From Mesorhizobium sp. M7A.F.Ca.US.008.03.1.1 (GTDB lineage Bacteria; Pseudomonadota; Alphaproteobacteria; Rhizobiales; Rhizobiaceae): a DNA stretch of 64,000 nt. The position numbers were made by a program, and so were the translations under genes. The notes beneath the pieces are model-generated. The model saw only the letters and a program-made list of their open reading frames with translations. It made no database searches and was not told where the DNA came from. Position 1 is the first letter of the stretch. Each line of letters opens with the position of its first letter. The DNA lies in contig NZ_RZRU01000002.1 in NCBI RefSeq assembly GCF_003997495.1, positions 372,001 through 436,000 of the forward strand, given 5' to 3'. This document shows, piece after piece, positions 43,993 to 51,865 of this stretch.

Positions 43993-45018
43993 TCACGAGT
44001 GCTCGACAGGCCGCCGCATGCGGATGATTGTTTTCAAGCCGTCGCTGCGCCCCGCCAACAGCCGCTCATAGGCAGCCGGAATGTCATCCAGGCCGATCTC
44101 CTGGTCGATCAGCGCCAGCAGCGGCTCGCTCAATTCACCCAGCATCCGCACGGCCTCGGGCAGTTCCTCGGCAAAGGCGTGGCATCCCAGCAACCCGATC
44201 TCGCGTTCGACCAGACTATTGGGATCGATGTCGAGGCGGTCATGGAAGATTCCGACCATGGCGACGGTGCCGCCGGGATCGAGAACGCCGAGCAGCTGAT
44301 TGAGGGCCGCGACGCTGCCGGTCGCCTCAATGGCCGCGAGCAGCGGGGCATTGGCGGTTGCGGCGGCAATGGCATCCCGGTTCAGATCGACAATCGTGGC
44401 ACCCGTCACCCGCGCCACGCGGGCGCTGCGAGCCTGGTTGCGGTCGGCGACGAGCACGGGGCCGGCAAAGATCCGCGACAGCAGCAGAGCGGCGAGACCG
44501 CCGATAGGCCCGCAACCGACGACAAGCACGGCGCCTGCCGTTTTCGGCAGCCGCCGCACCGCGTGCAGCGCCACCGCCAGCGGCTCGGCCATCGCCGCTA
44601 CCCGCTCGTCGAGCGCGGCATCGATGACATGCAAAAGCCGTGCGGGCAGCACCGCCTGTTCGGCAAAGCCGCCGTCGCAGATCTCTCCCACGAAGCCCAG
44701 TGACGCGCAGAGATGCCGCCTGCCGGCATGGCATTGCGCGCAGTCTCCGCACCAGAACCTGGAATCGGCAACCACCCTGTCGCCGATGGCAATGGTATCG
44801 ACGCCCGCGCCGACGGCAGTCACCGTGCCGGTCAGCTCATGGCCGGCCGTCGAAGGCGACCGGCTTATCCATTGGCCGGTGCGGAAATTGTGCAGGTCCG
44901 AGCCGCAGATGCCGGCGGCGGCGACCCTGAGCTTCACCCAGCCCGCATCCGGCGCGCCCGGCGTGGCGATGTCCTCGACGCGCAGATCGCCGGGTCCATA
45001 AAGTCGAGCGGCCTTCAT
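43993..45018 (-). CDS. zinc-dependent alcohol/polyol dehydrogenase
   Basis: A 341-residue medium-chain dehydrogenase. Catalytic zinc ligands are C38 (GICGSD), H60 and E61 (GHE) and a later Glu in MAEPLAVALH; the structural zinc has C90, C93, C96 and C104. The NAD fold follows with VGCGPIGGLAALLL. Relatives include threonine, sorbitol and butanediol dehydrogenases. It lies 15 bases downstream of the HisD-like gene and 32 bases before the GntR gene, one operon. It may correspond in role to an Hps-type DHPS-oxidising partner, which is an inference from the enzyme set. Confidence 0.9.
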   Translation of the reverse strand: MKAARLYGPGDLRVEDIATPGAPDAGWVKLRVAAAGICGSDLHNFRTGQWISRSPSTAGHELTGTVTAVGAGVDTIAIGDRVVADSRFWCGDCAQCHAGRRHLCASLGFVGEICDGGFAEQAVLPARLLHVIDAALDERVAAMAEPLAVALHAVRRLPKTAGAVLVVGCGPIGGLAALLLSRIFAGPVLVADRNQARSARVARVTGATIVDLNRDAIAAATANAPLLAAIEATGSVAALNQLLGVLDPGGTVAMVGIFHDRLDIDPNSLVEREIGLLGCHAFAEELPEAVRMLGELSEPLLALIDQEIGLDDIPAAYERLLAGRSDGLKTIIRMRRPVEHS

Positions 45019-45033
45019 CGCGATCGTTTCCGC

Positions 45034-46356
45034 TCAGCCGGCGAGATAGCGGTCGCGGATTTCCGAGACCGCGTTCTCATGCGAGCTGAACCCTTCGTAG
45101 CGGGCGAGCCTGCGGGCGTGCAGAGCGAGTTCCGGATAGGCCGCCGAGGTGACATAGCCGACCGACGAACGCTTGACGAAATCCGTCACCGAAAGTGGCC
45201 CGTAGGTTCGCGCCCAGCGGCTGGTCGGCAGCACGGCATTGGGTCCAAGCACGAAGTTGGCCAGCGTCACCGGCGTGTGCGGACCCATCAGGATCTCGGC
45301 CGCCTCGGTGATGCGCCCAAGATGCGCGAACGGCTCCTTCGACAGGATTTCGAGATGTTCGGGCGCATAATCGTTGATGAAGCGGTAGCTGTCTTCCAGC
45401 GACGCCGTCAGCACGATGCCGCCGCGCTTCCCGGTCAGCACCGCGCGCGAGAACTCCACACGTTGCTCGGTCATCCGCGACCAGTGCTCCGGAAGCGCAG
45501 CCAAGGCGGCTTCGGCGACCTTGCGGCTGTGCGTCACCAGATAGGCCGAGGAATCCGGCCCGTGCTCTGCTTCAATGAGAAGATCAAGCGCGGCAAGGCC
45601 GCCGTCGACGCTGTCATCGGCAAAGATGATCGCTTCCGACGGGCCGGCCGGAAGGCCTGTGTTGATGACCGAGGACAGGACGCTCTTGGCCGCCACCACC
45701 CACGGGCTGCCGGGGCCGACGATCTTGAGCGCGGGCTTCACCGTCTCGGTGCCGTAGGCGACGGCGGCGACGGCTTGCGCGCCACCGCATTTGTAGACAG
45801 TCCCGACGCCGGCGAGGCGCGCGGCGACGAGCGTTGCCGCATCCACCGAACCATCCGATGTCGGCGGCGTCACGATGGCGATCTGCGGCACGCCGGCAAT
45901 CACCGCCGGCACCGACGTCATCATCGTCACCGACGGAAAGGCGCCCTTGCCGCGCGGAACGTAGAGCGCGACGGACGCGATCGGCGTGTACCGGTCGCCG
46001 GCATAGGCGCCCGGCCGGACTTCCTTGAGCCACATCGTTTCCGGCTTCTGCTCTTCGTGGAAGTGCCGGATGTTGTCGATGCCGAACTGGATGCTCTCGA
46101 CGACATCCTTTTCGACCTTGTCGAACGCCGCGTCGAACTCGGCTTCCGACACCTGCAGTTCGCCCTCGGCGACATCGGCCTTGTCGAGTTCCCTGGCGAA
46201 GCGGATCAAGGCGGCGTCGCCTTCGTCCTTGACGGCTTGGATGATCGGCCGGACCTTCTCGACGAAGACCGTCAGATCGGCCTCGGCGCGCTTCAGCAGA
46301 CTGGCGCGCTGGTCGGCATCGACGGATGACAAATCGTGGAAACTGATGTCGGACAT
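45034..46356 (-). CDS. HisD paralogue (histidinol dehydrogenase-like, possibly sulfopropanediol dehydrogenase)
   Basis: A 440-residue NAD-dependent dehydrogenase of the HisD family (usual 430-440). The catalytic Glu/His pair is kept (E333, H334 in APEHLE) and so is zinc ligand H265 and H426. By alignment to E. coli HisD as I recall it, zinc ligands Gln259 and Asp360 are E262 and N367, and the substrate-contacting His367 is A374 (GPNAVLPT in place of GPNHVLPT). This argues against histidine biosynthesis and for another alcohol substrate, such as sulfopropanediol (HpsN type) or a related amino alcohol. It heads an operon with the alcohol dehydrogenase and GntR. The start at 46356 follows AGGAGAA. 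Confidence 0.88.
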   Translation of the reverse strand: MSDISFHDLSSVDADQRASLLKRAEADLTVFVEKVRPIIQAVKDEGDAALIRFARELDKADVAEGELQVSEAEFDAAFDKVEKDVVESIQFGIDNIRHFHEEQKPETMWLKEVRPGAYAGDRYTPIASVALYVPRGKGAFPSVTMMTSVPAVIAGVPQIAIVTPPTSDGSVDAATLVAARLAGVGTVYKCGGAQAVAAVAYGTETVKPALKIVGPGSPWVVAAKSVLSSVINTGLPAGPSEAIIFADDSVDGGLAALDLLIEAEHGPDSSAYLVTHSRKVAEAALAALPEHWSRMTEQRVEFSRAVLTGKRGGIVLTASLEDSYRFINDYAPEHLEILSKEPFAHLGRITEAAEILMGPHTPVTLANFVLGPNAVLPTSRWARTYGPLSVTDFVKRSSVGYVTSAAYPELALHARRLARYEGFSSHENAVSEIRDRYLAG

Positions 46357-46476
46357 GGCTGCTCGTTCTCCTGGAACTCTTGGAACGCAAGGACGGTTGG
46401 CGCAGGTCGGCCATATCGGCCGACAGGCCGACCCGGACAAGGATCAAAGCCGTCGAGAGGCTTCACTGGGTTAAAA

Positions 46477-46494
46477 GTATATACATGTATGTAT
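46477..46494 (-). promoter_or_regulatory. GntR-regulon motif, copy 3 (HisD-ADH-GntR operon)
   Basis: On the minus strand 46477-46489 reads TACATGTATATAC, identical to copy 2. It contains the perfect palindrome ATACATGTAT. It lies about 120 bases before the HisD-like start, so the regulator would control its own operon. Confidence 0.72.
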
Positions 46495-46556
46495 GATGGT
46501 CGCCAGCAATTTTTCCATCGTCCTTCCCGTCGAAACTGCGGAGACAAACCGCGTCA

Positions 46557-47330
46557 TCAGATCGAGGCGAGAAAGCCGCCATCGACTGGAATGGACTGGC
46601 CGGTTATGTAGGTCGCCGCATCCGAAGCGAGGAACACCGCGATGCCGTGCAGATCGGAGAGATCGCCGAAACGGCGCTGCGGGATCTTGGCCAGCATCGA
46701 CTGCTGCCATGCCTCGTTGCTGTAGAAAACGTCAGTCATCGCGGTCCTGAAATAGCCCGGCGCGATGGCGTTGACCCTTATGCCAAGCTCCGCCCACTCC
46801 GCCGCCAGCGCCCGCGTCATGCCGAGCAGGCCCGACTTCGACGAGCCATACGGCACCGCGGTGGGGATTCCGACTTCGGATGTCAGCGAGCACAGATTGA
46901 TGATGGCACCAGGACGGCCGGCGTCCCGCATCTGCCGCGCGGCGGCCTGGGCACAGAAGAACGCTCCCTTCAGATTGGTGTCGACGATCCTGTCCCACAG
47001 CGCCTCGTCGACGTCGAGCGAGGCCCGGACTTCCTCCATCCCGGCATTGTTGACGAGAATGTCGAGGCCGCCAAGCAGGCCGGCCGCCTCGTCGGTGGCT
47101 GCGCGGCAGCGGCCGACATCGGTGACGTCGAGGGCAACGGCGTGCGCCACCCCGCCGGCGGCGCGGATGGCCGTCGTTGTGTCCTGCAATGAGGCCAGGC
47201 TGCGCGCCGTGACCGCGACGTCGGCGCCGGCAGCACTCAGCGCTTCGGCGATGCTGCGTCCGATGCCCCGGCTTGCGCCGGTGACAAGCGCCTTCCTGCC
47301 GGAGAGATCGAAGAGAGAAGCATTGCGCAT
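46557..47330 (-). CDS. short-chain dehydrogenase/reductase
   Basis: A 257-residue classical SDR: TGASRGIG at 17-24, NNAG at 94-97, catalytic S148, Y161 and K165 (YGSSK), and the C-terminal DAATYITGQSIPVDGGF. It resembles gluconate 5-dehydrogenase/KduD-like enzymes. It is transcribed leftward from the divergent promoter shared with the HisC-like gene, where motif copy 4 lies. With the Zn dehydrogenase and HisD-like enzyme it makes the trio seen in sulfopropanediol (hpsNOP) clusters. Confidence 0.9.
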   Translation of the reverse strand: MRNASLFDLSGRKALVTGASRGIGRSIAEALSAAGADVAVTARSLASLQDTTTAIRAAGGVAHAVALDVTDVGRCRAATDEAAGLLGGLDILVNNAGMEEVRASLDVDEALWDRIVDTNLKGAFFCAQAAARQMRDAGRPGAIINLCSLTSEVGIPTAVPYGSSKSGLLGMTRALAAEWAELGIRVNAIAPGYFRTAMTDVFYSNEAWQQSMLAKIPQRRFGDLSDLHGIAVFLASDAATYITGQSIPVDGGFLASI

Positions 47331-47386
47331 GTGATCCTCCTTGCCGGTGTCGATTTCCGCTTCAACGTCGAGACTACCAGATCAGG

Positions 47387-47408
47387 TTACATATACAAGC
47401 ATATACAA
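47387..47408 (+). promoter_or_regulatory. GntR-regulon motif, copy 4 (SDR and HisC-like, divergent)
   Basis: TACAAGCATATAC at 47394-47406, with a further ACATATACAAGC overlap just before it. It is centred about 65 bases from each of the two divergent start codons, so one site could govern both genes. Confidence 0.7.
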
Positions 47409-47460
47409 ACTATCTCAGCTACGGTACGGATGACGGAATCCACCGCAGAGGAGCCCGCCC

Positions 47461-48564
47461 GTGTCGAAAGCCTCGGATATGGTCCGCACCGAAGTCAACC
47501 GCCTGTCGCCTTACAATTCGGGGCTGACCATTGACGAGGTGCAACAACGATACGCGCCGGCCAGGATCGCCAAACTGGGCTCGAACGAAAATCCGCTCGG
47601 ACCCAGCCCGACCCTTGCCACGATGATGCATGCCGGCTCCGAAATGTTCCGCCTCTATCCGGACCCTGCCGGGCGCAAGCTGCGCCAGGCGATCGGCGAC
47701 AAATATGCCGTCACCGAGGACCAGATTATCCTGGGCAACGGTTCCGAAGACCTTCTCTCCATCATCAGCCGTGCCGTGTTGCGGCCGGGCGACGCCGTCG
47801 TCACGCTCTATCCGTCGTTCCCGCTGCATGAGGACTACGCGACGCTGATGGGGGCGACCGTCAAGCGCGTTGTCGTCAACGACGATCTCACCATCAATGT
47901 CGATGCGCTGGTCGAGGCGGTGCGCGAACGGCCGCGCATGCTGCTGTTCTCGAACCCGATGAACCCGGTCGGCAGTTGGCTCTCCGGCGGCGATCTGTCG
48001 AGGGTTCTGGATGCGACGAGCGACGAGACGCTGATCGTCATCGATGAAGCCTATGCCGAATATGCCGTGGGCGACGACTATACGTCGTCCCCGCCTTACC
48101 TAAGCCGATGCGACCGGCCATGGATCGTGCTACGGACCTTTTCCAAGGCATTCGGCCTGGCCGGATTGCGGATCGGCTTCGGCATTGTCGGCGACCCGGA
48201 ACTGCGCGCGCTGCTCGACCGTGTCCGCACACCTTTCAACGCCAACGCCATGGCCCAGGCCGCCGCACTGGCGGCATTGGCCGATGAGGATCATCTTGCC
48301 AGGGTCGTTGCGCTGGCCACGGCGGAGAGAGCACGTGTCGAGACTTTCCTCAGGAGCAAGGGCCTCGACGTCGCCGCCTCCAGGGGCAATTTCCTGTTCT
48401 TCAACTGCCGGCAAGATGCTTCCGTCATCGTCGAGAGCCTGCTGCGCCAAGGCGTCATCGTCAAACCGTGGAAGCAGCAAGGCTTCAACACCTATGTGCG
48501 CGTCAGCATCGGTTCGGCTTCGGAGAACGACCACTTCATGGCCGCTCTGTCGGAGCTGTTGTGA
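47461..48564 (+). CDS. HisC-like class I/II aminotransferase
   Basis: A 367-residue PLP-dependent aminotransferase of the histidinol-phosphate aminotransferase group. The cofactor lysine is K229 in RTFSKAFGLAGLRIG; SNENPLGPSP (41-50), NPMNPVGSW and IDEAYAEYA (D195, Y198) are the other pocket elements. The usual NPNNPTG is NPMNPVG. GTG at 47461 is chosen because GAGGAG lies 7 bases upstream. Divergent from the SDR with a shared motif, so it belongs to the regulon. Its acceptor could be an amino alcohol phosphate or cysteate-like amino acid; this is not shown. Confidence 0.88.
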   Translation: MSKASDMVRTEVNRLSPYNSGLTIDEVQQRYAPARIAKLGSNENPLGPSPTLATMMHAGSEMFRLYPDPAGRKLRQAIGDKYAVTEDQIILGNGSEDLLSIISRAVLRPGDAVVTLYPSFPLHEDYATLMGATVKRVVVNDDLTINVDALVEAVRERPRMLLFSNPMNPVGSWLSGGDLSRVLDATSDETLIVIDEAYAEYAVGDDYTSSPPYLSRCDRPWIVLRTFSKAFGLAGLRIGFGIVGDPELRALLDRVRTPFNANAMAQAAALAALADEDHLARVVALATAERARVETFLRSKGLDVAASRGNFLFFNCRQDASVIVESLLRQGVIVKPWKQQGFNTYVRVSIGSASENDHFMAALSELL

Positions 48565-48783
48565 ATACACGCTTTGGTCGGGATTCGGGACGGACTGACC
48601 AATGACCTGCCCCTTGCGGCTGCGCTGTACCAGTCCGGACACCCCAGTCACTCTGCGGCGTGGTTGGTCCAACGAAGGCAGTGGATTTTTTTGAGCTTCA
48701 AGCCGACCGCAGGCCTTAACTTTCGTAGCGTGGGTTTCTACATCTTTGGGGTCTGCAAACGATCGAAGCTTGAGGAGCCTCCC

Positions 48784-49044
48784 TTGCAGCAAACAGATGA
48801 CATCGCCGCCCGCCGATTGGGCATTCTCATCGAGCAGTATGTGGAAGCGCGCAAAAAGCGCTACGACTATGTGTCGACCGAGCAGGCCTATCAGGCCATC
48901 CGGCACGTCCTCAAACCTGCCATTCCCGATCGCGAACTCGACAACATGGTCGCCTCGCTTGCCGTCAAGAACGGGCTGGCGGTCGTTTTCGATCGCCAAA
49001 CCAAAGCGTCCGCCGATGATATTCCTCTGGGGCCAAAGCCCTAG
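48784..49044 (+). CDS. 86-residue hypothetical protein
   Basis: A helical, charged protein (DIAARRLGILIEQYVEARKK, then YVSTEQAYQAIRHVLKPA) with no membrane segment. The TTG at 48784 is preferred since GAGGAG precedes it by 6 bases and the longer frame upstream looks non-coding. The family is not recognised. It lies 220 bases after the aminotransferase gene without an evident link to it. Confidence 0.6.
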   Translation: MQQTDDIAARRLGILIEQYVEARKKRYDYVSTEQAYQAIRHVLKPAIPDRELDNMVASLAVKNGLAVVFDRQTKASADDIPLGPKP

Positions 49045-49082
49045 ATCGATGCACATCCGCCGGAGGCTTGGCCACATCAATA

Positions 49083-49109
49083 CGGGGCCAAACGCATCGT
49101 TCGGCCCCG
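49083..49109. terminator. bidirectional hairpin between convergent genes
   Basis: CGGGGCC pairs with GGCCCCG, and inside it AACG pairs with CGTT after one mismatch, leaving a 3-base loop. It lies between two convergent genes and lacks U tracts. A direct repeat, ATCGATG followed by GCCGGAGG, borders it on both sides (about 49047-49066 and 49111-49131). Confidence 0.6.
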
Positions 49110-49190
49110 CATCGATGTGTATCGCCGGAGGAACCTGCGATACACCTGCGCCGTGGGCCTGTGTGCCGCAAGCCTACGGGCGTGGCGGAT

Positions 49191-49874
49191 TTAGGCGGCG
49201 GTGCTGACCTGGCCCGGCTCGAGGATCGACTTGACCTTGCCGGCCACCGCGCGTCCCAGATCCGCGTTGTTTGCGGCGGTGAAATGAATTCCGTCGACAC
49301 CGTCCGTGGTGAGGTAATCGCCGGCATTGAGGAAATCGATCTTCATAAAATCCGCCATCGCCTTGTACTGCCTGGCAAGATCCCTGGATTTTTCGTGCCC
49401 GCCGCCGAACATGCCCTCGAACCACGGATCGGGCATCGGGGTCAGCGGCGGCGGCGCAATGACCAACGCCTTGGGGGCCGGATAAGGGGTGCCGATGCCG
49501 CCGGCACTGGTCAAGATCTGCCCGACCAACTTCGCCATTCCATTGGCGATCTCATAAGGCGTCCGGCGGAAATAAGACTTGGTGTCGTTGGTGCCGAGCA
49601 TGACGATGACCAGGTCCAGCGGCAGATGGCTGGCGATGGCCGACGGCAGGTAATTGGCGCCGTTCAGGCGCGGATCGTTGGGGTCGTCGAGACAGGTCGT
49701 GCGCGCGCTCAGGCCTTCCTCGATGATGTGGTACCCCTCCCCCAGCGCCGCCGCCATCACACCGGTCCAGCGCTGGTCATAGGGGTAGCGGTAGGTCGGC
49801 GACCCCTCCTTGACCGGAACCCAGCCCCAGGTCAGCGAGTCGCCGTAGCACATGATGTTTTTTGGCGGTGACAT
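49191..49874 (-). CDS. MsAcT-like SGNH hydrolase (arylesterase/acyltransferase)
   Basis: A 227-residue SGNH enzyme very close in wording to the Mycobacterium smegmatis acyltransferase/arylesterase MsAcT as I recall it: GDSLTWGWVP with the nucleophile Ser, WTGVMAAAL, IEEGLSARTT, MLGTNDTKSYF, APPPLTPMPDPWFEG, and the DGVDGIHF catalytic Asp/His. No signal peptide is seen. Such enzymes hydrolyse esters and can transfer acyl groups in water. Start 49874 follows GGAGAAAC. It lies 63 bases after the sugar permease on the same strand, so it may deacetylate an imported glycoside; this is inferred. Confidence 0.9.
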   Translation of the reverse strand: MSPPKNIMCYGDSLTWGWVPVKEGSPTYRYPYDQRWTGVMAAALGEGYHIIEEGLSARTTCLDDPNDPRLNGANYLPSAIASHLPLDLVIVMLGTNDTKSYFRRTPYEIANGMAKLVGQILTSAGGIGTPYPAPKALVIAPPPLTPMPDPWFEGMFGGGHEKSRDLARQYKAMADFMKIDFLNAGDYLTTDGVDGIHFTAANNADLGRAVAGKVKSILEPGQVSTAA

Positions 49875-49937
49875 CCATGTTTCTCCATCTGTTTGCAATT
49901 GTCTGAACGCTGGCGCGCCTGCTTTCGCCGTCTCAAG

Positions 49938-50891
49938 TCAGGAGTTTCGCACGCGCACTCCGTAGAAGATCGCCGCGCCGAGAATGATGACGCCCTGCGC
50001 GATGAGCTTGCCGGGCTCGTCGATGCCGAGCACCGTCATCACCACGAACAGCAACGCAAAGCACAGCGCCCCGAAGAAAGGCCCCCAGACGCCGCCGTCG
50101 CCACGACCGAAGACGACGCCGCCGAGGATCGTTGCCGCGACCGCCAGGATCGGCAGGTCGAGACCGACACGAACGCTGCCGACGGCGATCGAACCGGTCT
50201 GCACCAGGGCCGCGATCGCCGCGATCAGGCCGGCCAGCGTATGCGCCAGGATGACCGTGCGCTGGACCGGAACGCCGGAAAAATGCGCGGCTTCGGCATT
50301 CTCCCCGACCGAGGCGACGTAGCGGCCAAAGACGGTCCGCGACAGAAGCAGCCACACCAAAGCGGTCAGCAGGACCCAGAACAGCACCGGCGTCGGAACC
50401 GACAGGAATTTCGTGTTGTAGAGGTCGTTGAACAGCTTCGGCACATCGCCGGGCGGATTGCCGCTGGACAGGAACTGCACCAGCCCGACCAGGATGATGC
50501 TGACCGCCAGCGTGACGATGACCGCCGACACGCGCCGGCTCCCTATCATGAAGCCGTTGAACAGGCCGATGACGAGGCCGGTGGCGAGCGCCAGCACGAC
50601 GAAGAAAGGCATCGACGCGCCGGGGAAAGTGCCCGACGAGATGAAATAGTTGATGAGCAGGATGATGCCGCCGCCGGAGAGGTCGATCGACTTCACCCGC
50701 ATGACGACAAGCTGCCCCAGCACCAGAATGCCGAGCGGGACGATCTGCCTGACGAAGATACCCATGATGTTGAGGTTGAGCATGTTCGGCCGCGCGATCC
50801 ACAGCGTCGCCAGCAGCACGAGAAAGACGAAATAGGACGGCGGTATGCGCAGCAGGCGCCGGGCGATCGGATTTGCGAGAACGGCAGCCAT
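49938..50891 (-). CDS. ribose-type ABC transporter permease (RbsC family)
   Basis: A 317-residue permease with 8-10 spans. The family core is visible: GQLVVMRVKSIDLSGGGIILLINY, VIGLFNGFMIGSRRVSAVIVTLAVS and ILGGVVFGRGDGGVWGPFFGAL. It lies 3 bases downstream of another RbsC-type gene, making a two-permease heterodimer, unlike the single permease of ribose systems. It is in the operon with an RbsA-type ATPase and a sugar-binding protein. Confidence 0.92.
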   Translation of the reverse strand: MAAVLANPIARRLLRIPPSYFVFLVLLATLWIARPNMLNLNIMGIFVRQIVPLGILVLGQLVVMRVKSIDLSGGGIILLINYFISSGTFPGASMPFFVVLALATGLVIGLFNGFMIGSRRVSAVIVTLAVSIILVGLVQFLSSGNPPGDVPKLFNDLYNTKFLSVPTPVLFWVLLTALVWLLLSRTVFGRYVASVGENAEAAHFSGVPVQRTVILAHTLAGLIAAIAALVQTGSIAVGSVRVGLDLPILAVAATILGGVVFGRGDGGVWGPFFGALCFALLFVVMTVLGIDEPGKLIAQGVIILGAAIFYGVRVRNS

Positions 50892-50894
50892 CTT

Positions 50895-51857
50895 TCAGAG
50901 CCCCATCTTCTTGCGGGATTGCAGCCCGACCACCGCCAGCAGGATGCCGCCCTTGATCGCCGTCTGGACAAAGGGCGAGACGTTGGCGAGGTTCATGCCA
51001 TTGGCCAGCAGCGCCATGACCAGCGCGCCGATCACCGTGCCGTGCAGGCTGCCTATGCCGCCGGAGAGCTGGGTGCCTCCAAGGGCGACGGCGGTGACGG
51101 TGTCGAGTTCGAAAAGCAGCCCGACATTCGGATCGCCCGACACGATGCGCCCGGCCAGGAAGACGCCGGCAACGGCCGCGAAACAGGAACAGACCACATA
51201 GGCGAGGATGATGTTGCGGCGGTCGGAGACGCCGAAGTTGCGGGCAGCACTCTCGGCGCCGGACGAGATGCCGCCGCCGATCGCAAACAGATGCAGCCCG
51301 TACCGGGATCCGTAGAGCAGTTTCCACGCTGCCAGGATCACGATGATGCCCCAGAAAACCGGATAGGGAATGCCGAGGAAACTGCCCGAGACGGCATCGA
51401 TGACGATCTCCGGCACCGTGCCGCCGGAGACGGGCCGCAAGATGCGCGTGATGCCGAGCACGATGTACTGCGTCGACAGCGTCGCGATGATCGGATGGAC
51501 GTTGAAGCGGGTGATCGCCAGGCCGTTGATCAGCCCGATGAGTGCCGCTAGCACGAAGACCGCCGGGATCAACACGATCGCCGGCTGGTCGAGCGCCAGC
51601 ACCGCGGTGGTGAAGCTGATGACCGAGCCGACCGATAGATCGAGCCCGCCGATGAGCACGACGACGAGCTGTCCGATGGCCGCGATGATCAGCGGCATCG
51701 CCTGGGCAACCAGGTTGAAGAGGTTTTCAGCCGTGGCGAACTGTGTCGTCTCGACGGTCAGCCACAGCGAAATGAGCAAGGCGACCAGCAGCGGCAGGCC
51801 CCACAGGCCCTGCCGCGTATTCCGGCCACTCAGGATGTTGAAAAGCGAACGATGCAT
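50895..51857 (-). CDS. ribose-type ABC transporter permease (RbsC family), second subunit
   Basis: A 320-residue permease with the hallmark GQLVVVLIGGLDLSVGSVISF near residue 60, INGLAITRFNVHPIIATLSTQ and ALGGTQLSGGIGSLHGTVIGAL. About nine spans. ATG 51857 is 8 bases downstream of the ATPase gene, so the long upstream frame is rejected. Expected to pair with the preceding-listed permease. Confidence 0.92.
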   Translation of the reverse strand: MHRSLFNILSGRNTRQGLWGLPLLVALLISLWLTVETTQFATAENLFNLVAQAMPLIIAAIGQLVVVLIGGLDLSVGSVISFTTAVLALDQPAIVLIPAVFVLAALIGLINGLAITRFNVHPIIATLSTQYIVLGITRILRPVSGGTVPEIVIDAVSGSFLGIPYPVFWGIIVILAAWKLLYGSRYGLHLFAIGGGISSGAESAARNFGVSDRRNIILAYVVCSCFAAVAGVFLAGRIVSGDPNVGLLFELDTVTAVALGGTQLSGGIGSLHGTVIGALVMALLANGMNLANVSPFVQTAIKGGILLAVVGLQSRKKMGL

Positions 51858-51865
51858 GGAGGCCC

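Noticed and set aside
45034..46356. Genuine histidine biosynthesis hisD with nearby hisC
   Set aside because: No other his genes are here, both genes are under a catabolic-type GntR regulator, and key HisD residues differ.
41790..47408. CRISPR array or transposon ends as cause of the repeated AT-rich motif
   Set aside because: The copies are kilobases apart, in both orientations, always in promoter gaps, with no spacers, cas genes or transposase.
49893..51551. 552-codon plus-strand frame opposite the sugar permeases
   Set aside because: Extremely rich in Asp, Gln, His and Arg, a typical antisense frame of hydrophobic permease genes.
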